Shown piece after piece: positions 16,322 through 18,778 of a stretch of 18,778 nucleotides of DNA (position 1 is its first letter; each line of letters begins with the position of its first letter). Below the pieces are notes generated by a model that saw nothing but the letters and a program-made list of their open reading frames with translations, was not told the DNA's origin and made no database searches. The DNA comes from Chlamydomonas sphaeroides. Taxonomy: Eukaryota; Chlorophyta; Chlorophyceae; Chlamydomonadales; Chlamydomonadaceae. The stretch is taken from the NCBI GenBank assembly GCA_001662425.1, contig BDDC01001906.1, forward strand, positions 1 through 18,778, written 5' to 3'. Both the position numbers and the translations under genes were made by a program.

Positions 16322-17934
16322 TCAGCCCAGCAGCGCGCCGCCCAGGGTGCCCACGGCGCCCACCAGGCTGGCCACGCCGTTGATCAGCCCCGCCTTGCCG
16401 CCCACGCCGGTGCCCATGCCGCTACCCAGGCCCAGGGCGCCGACTTTGTTCGTGTCGTGGTTGACGTTGGGGTTCTGTGGGGCAGGGGAGGGGGGAGAGG
16501 AGGAGGGAGGGGCCGACGAGGTGAGGCGGTGCAGCAGCAGGGGCGGGGATGTCGATGTTGACACTGGGGTGTTGACAAAGTGGGCGAGGAGGGGGGAGAG
16601 AGGAAAGGTCGAGCGCAGTGCAAGGTGAAGGGGGCGCTTGGGGAGTGATGAGGGTGGGCGAGGCGGGCCAGGAGGGGTGGTGCTGGGGGACGGGCGGGCG
16701 CGGAGGTGGCGCTGGGACGCGCCCGGCAGCATGGCGGCGCGCACCTTGATGGTGATGGGGTTGGAGATGGAGATGGGGTTGCTGCTGATGACGTTGATGC
16801 CGCCGCTGCCCACCACCTGCGTAATACGGCAAGGAGGGAAGGGGAGGGACGTGGGAGGGAGGAAGGAGCGAGGCAGGCGGCGCAGCCGCGTACGACGGGT
16901 TAGCCAAGGGCCGCCGATGGATAGAGCAGCGGCACGGAGTGCGGATAATGTGACTTGCTGCTTTCCACTATACCATTCTACATATAGAAGCGTAACAGAA
17001 GCCCAGCCCTGCTCACGGTGGGGGTGAAGGGCACCGCGGCCACCGCGGCCACCGCGGCCTGGGCGGGCAGCGGCACGGGGGCTGGCGCGGGCCGCTCCTC
17101 TCCCAGCACCGCGCGCGGGCCGGGGCCGGAGCCGGTGGTGGGGCCGGAGCCGGAGGGGCGGCCGTAGCCCGCGCTCTGCGGCGGCGCGGGAGGGGGGAGG
17201 AGGGAAAGGGAGAGAGGGAGAGGGAGCAAGGGATGGTGCGGCGCAGGGGCTGGGCTGCGGTGGTGCGTGGCTGCTTGGCGGCCCAAGGGTGGAGTGGCCG
17301 GCAGCGCAATGACTGCCTCACGTCATATCTCTTCATCGTGCTGCTCGGCTGTGCTCATGTCCGGCCACAAGTACGCACACACCAAACGAGGCGCTCACCT
17401 GGGCGCAGCCCGCGCAGGCGTCGCCCGGCAGGTCCAGCTCCAGCGTGGTTGTGCTGGTGGTGGTGGTGGAGGCGGCGGAGGGCAGGCAGGGAGGCGAGGC
17501 ACAGGTCAGCGGCCTGCGGCGGGCGGGGCGGCGAACAAGGCGGCGAGGCAGGAGCTGGCTCGGCGCGCGGACAGCTGCTCCGTGCGGCGCCCGCAGCTGG
17601 CTGCTCAGACCCGGCGCCGCTCAGGGCGTTTCCGGCATGTAGAACTTCAAGTACGTATTGGTCTACGCCCTTGGCCCCTCCAGGCCCTCGCTCACTGCTG
17701 CAGCAGCGCGCGGCCGGCGCTGACGGAGGGCGCCAGCCACAGCAGCCCTGCCGCCGCGAAGGCCAGCCCCGCCAGCAGCAGGCAGCGGCGCAGGCCCAGG
17801 GGCCGGCGGCCCAGCGCGGCGGCGGGGGCGGCGCGGTGGTGCGTCCGGGAGGCCAGCGTCGGGGCGGGGGAGCCGGAATGGCCGGCGGAGCGCTTGTGGC
17901 CCCGTCGCTGTGCGCTGCGGCGTGCGGGCGCCAT
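16322..17934 (-). CDS. Unknown signal-anchor or secreted Gly/Ala-rich protein
   Basis: Exons (minus): 17934-17696, 17453-17399, 17175-17017, 16816-16745, 16474-16322; TGA; 225 aa. Phases 2, 0, 0, 0 all close, with donors GTGAGC or GTGCGC. Start context is accgccATGGCG. Residues 1-50 are basic and unstructured. Residues 51-73 are hydrophobic (CLLLAGLAFAAAGLLWLAP) and followed by SVSAGRALLQ, which resembles the end of signal peptides in volvocine secreted proteins, so it may be either a cleaved signal or a type II anchor. A CxxC (CAGC, 93-96) follows, then a Pro/Gly/Ala-rich stalk with three AAV repeats, then INVISSNPISISNPITIKNP, in which NP recurs every six residues across an exon junction, and a Gly-rich apolar tail. 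I recognise no family. A wall or membrane role is a guess from composition. Confidence 0.65.
17032..17058 (-). repeat. Three perfect 9-bp repeats (CACCGCGGC) in coding sequence
   Basis: Three identical head-to-tail 9-mers within exon 3 of the signal-anchor protein gene, read on the minus strand as AAVAAVAAV. Nucleotide identity of the three units suggests recent expansion by slippage. Confidence 0.9.
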
Positions 17935-18351
17935 GGCGGTGTGTAGCGGGGTGGGTTGCGGCTGGCAGACGTGTGGGAGGGGGCGTGAGGAGGCTCGTTC
18001 CTGTTGTGGGAGCGGAGGCGTGTGGCTTGCGGCGGAGAAGGGCAAGGGGCGCTGGTGTCGGGCGGGGCGGGGCGAGGTGCGGAGAGGGCGGCTCCTGATA
18101 TGTCGTGGACCTGGTGTGAGGTGTGCTTGCGTGATGGACAGTCCGCGATGGGTGAGGGCCCGCCCTCAGCCCGGCGCTGCTCCGGGGCTGCTCGGGGGCT
18201 GCTCTCCGCAGCGGCGTCGCCCCCCAAGCGCACCCTCGCTGCTCGGAACACTGCCTCGCACCGCAAAAGCACCGCACGCCACAGCTGCACGCTCGGAGTC
18301 GCGATTGCGGCTCGATGCCACTGCCGACCCGCCGCTGGCCGCCAGCCGCGC
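17935..18351. promoter_or_regulatory. Divergent intergenic region between the two putative secreted-protein genes
   Basis: About 420 bp separates the minus-strand start at 17934 from the plus-strand start at 18352, so both promoters must lie here or overlap. The sequence is GC-rich and I see no TATA-like element on either strand. Confidence 0.45.
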
Positions 18352-18778
18352 ATGGCTGAAGGCCCGTCACCCGCACGCGGGAGCTCCACCACAGCCCTGT
18401 CAGGCCGGCTGCCAGTCGTCCCGCTGCTGCTGCTGCTGCTGCTCGTGCTGCTCGCGCCGCTGGCCGCCGCCTCGCCGGCCGCAAACGCAGCTACTGACCG
18501 GTGCGGCGGTCGCGCACCACCTGCTGCAACTGCCACTGCCACTCACCACTGCCAACCACAAGCCTGCTCAATTCCTCGACACTGCGTGCTCCCGCCGGCT
18601 CCCGCCCTCGCAGGCCCCCGGCACGCTGCCCCCATGCGGACCCGCCGCTCGCCGCCAGCGCGCCGAGCGGCTCGGCCCGCTCCCGCCTAGCGCACCGCAG
18701 GACTCTGCTCGACAGCGGAGCCCATGGCAGGACCCTGCTCGACAGCGGAGCCCATGGCAGGACCCTGCTAGACAGCGG
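18352..18778 (+). CDS. Putative secreted protein with decapeptide repeats (5' part; continues off window)
   Basis: Exon 1 18352-18500 starts ATGGCTGAAGGC and encodes a clear signal peptide: polar residues 1-18, then LPVVPLLLLLLLVLLAPLAA, then a small-residue cleavage region (ASPAANA). Read straight on, the frame ends at a TAG (18688-18690). A donor (CCG|GTGCGG at 18501) and a strong pyrimidine-rich acceptor (ctcgcag, AG at 18612-18613) define a 113-nt intron; splicing joins CG to G and the frame then stays open to the last base. Exon 2 encodes a Pro/Ala/Ser-rich segment and then RTLLDSGAHG repeated 2.7 times. I do not recognise the protein. The gene is divergent from the signal-anchor protein gene. 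The main doubt is whether the intron is real; mostly synonymous variation between repeat units supports it. Confidence 0.5.
18693..18778 (+). repeat. 30-bp tandem repeat (2.9 units, cut by the window edge)
   Basis: Units at 18693-18722, 18723-18752 and 18753-18778 (26 of 30 bases). Differences between units are CAC/CAT, CGC/GGC, ACT/ACC and CTC/CTA. In the spliced frame of the plus-strand gene each unit is ten codons (core RTLLDSGAHG), and three of the four differences are silent. Confidence 0.9.

Noticed and set aside
17355..18542. 395-aa minus-strand ORF at the right end
   Set aside because: It crosses an intron and exon of the signal-anchor protein gene in the wrong frame and runs antisense to the signal-peptide ORF at 18352; composition is low complexity.

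Overview
The window looks like nuclear DNA of a GC-rich green alga (Chlorophyta, probably Chlorophyceae). This is inferred from intron-rich genes with short exons, GTGAGT/GTGCGC-type donors, C/G-biased third codon positions, TGTAA polyadenylation-type motifs, a chloroplast-targeted PSB33/TEF5-type protein, a plant-type UBC27 E2 enzyme, and many GC-rich low-complexity tracts and minisatellites. No rRNA, tRNA, CRISPR array or bacterial operon was seen. Very long ORFs occur on both strands, but most are artefacts of GC content. The gene models below come from splice-phase bookkeeping, protein-like sequence and family motifs, read by eye.

Five multi-exon genes lie head-to-tail on the minus strand, listed here in the direction of transcription (right to left). 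(1) 17934-16322: small protein of unknown function with an N-terminal signal-anchor, 5 exons, 225 aa. (2) 15061-12116: UBC27/UBE2K-type ubiquitin-conjugating enzyme with a C-terminal UBA domain, 7 exons, 193 aa; intron 1 is GC-AG, and degenerate copies of exon 6 flank the real exon. (3) 11229-7635: about 600-aa protein of unknown function with an N-terminal KH-like domain, about 9 exons. Its introns hold a two-copy dispersed repeat and a duplicated splice acceptor, and one exon has an in-frame TAG under one of two splice readings. (4) 6725-4773: chloroplast Rieske-fold protein of the PSB33/TEF5 type, 5 exons, 215 aa, without the 2Fe-2S ligands. (5) 1788 to beyond base 1: carbohydrate esterase of the SASA/DUF303 type (GQSN motif); its 3' part is outside the window.

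At the right edge a sixth, plus-strand gene starts at 18352, divergent from gene 1. It has a signal peptide and one probable intron. The reading frame then stays open to the window end through a 30-bp tandem repeat encoding RTLLDSGAHG-type decapeptides; most differences between units are synonymous.

The main gene-poor stretch is 1789-4772 (about 3 kb), where I recognise no gene. The genes have unrelated roles (protein ubiquitination, photosystem maintenance, ester hydrolysis, probable RNA binding, secreted proteins), so there is no sign of a functional cluster. The most unusual material is small-scale: tandem exon-fragment duplication, a duplicated acceptor, an AG-free repeat used as a polypyrimidine tract, and a secreted decapeptide-repeat protein.
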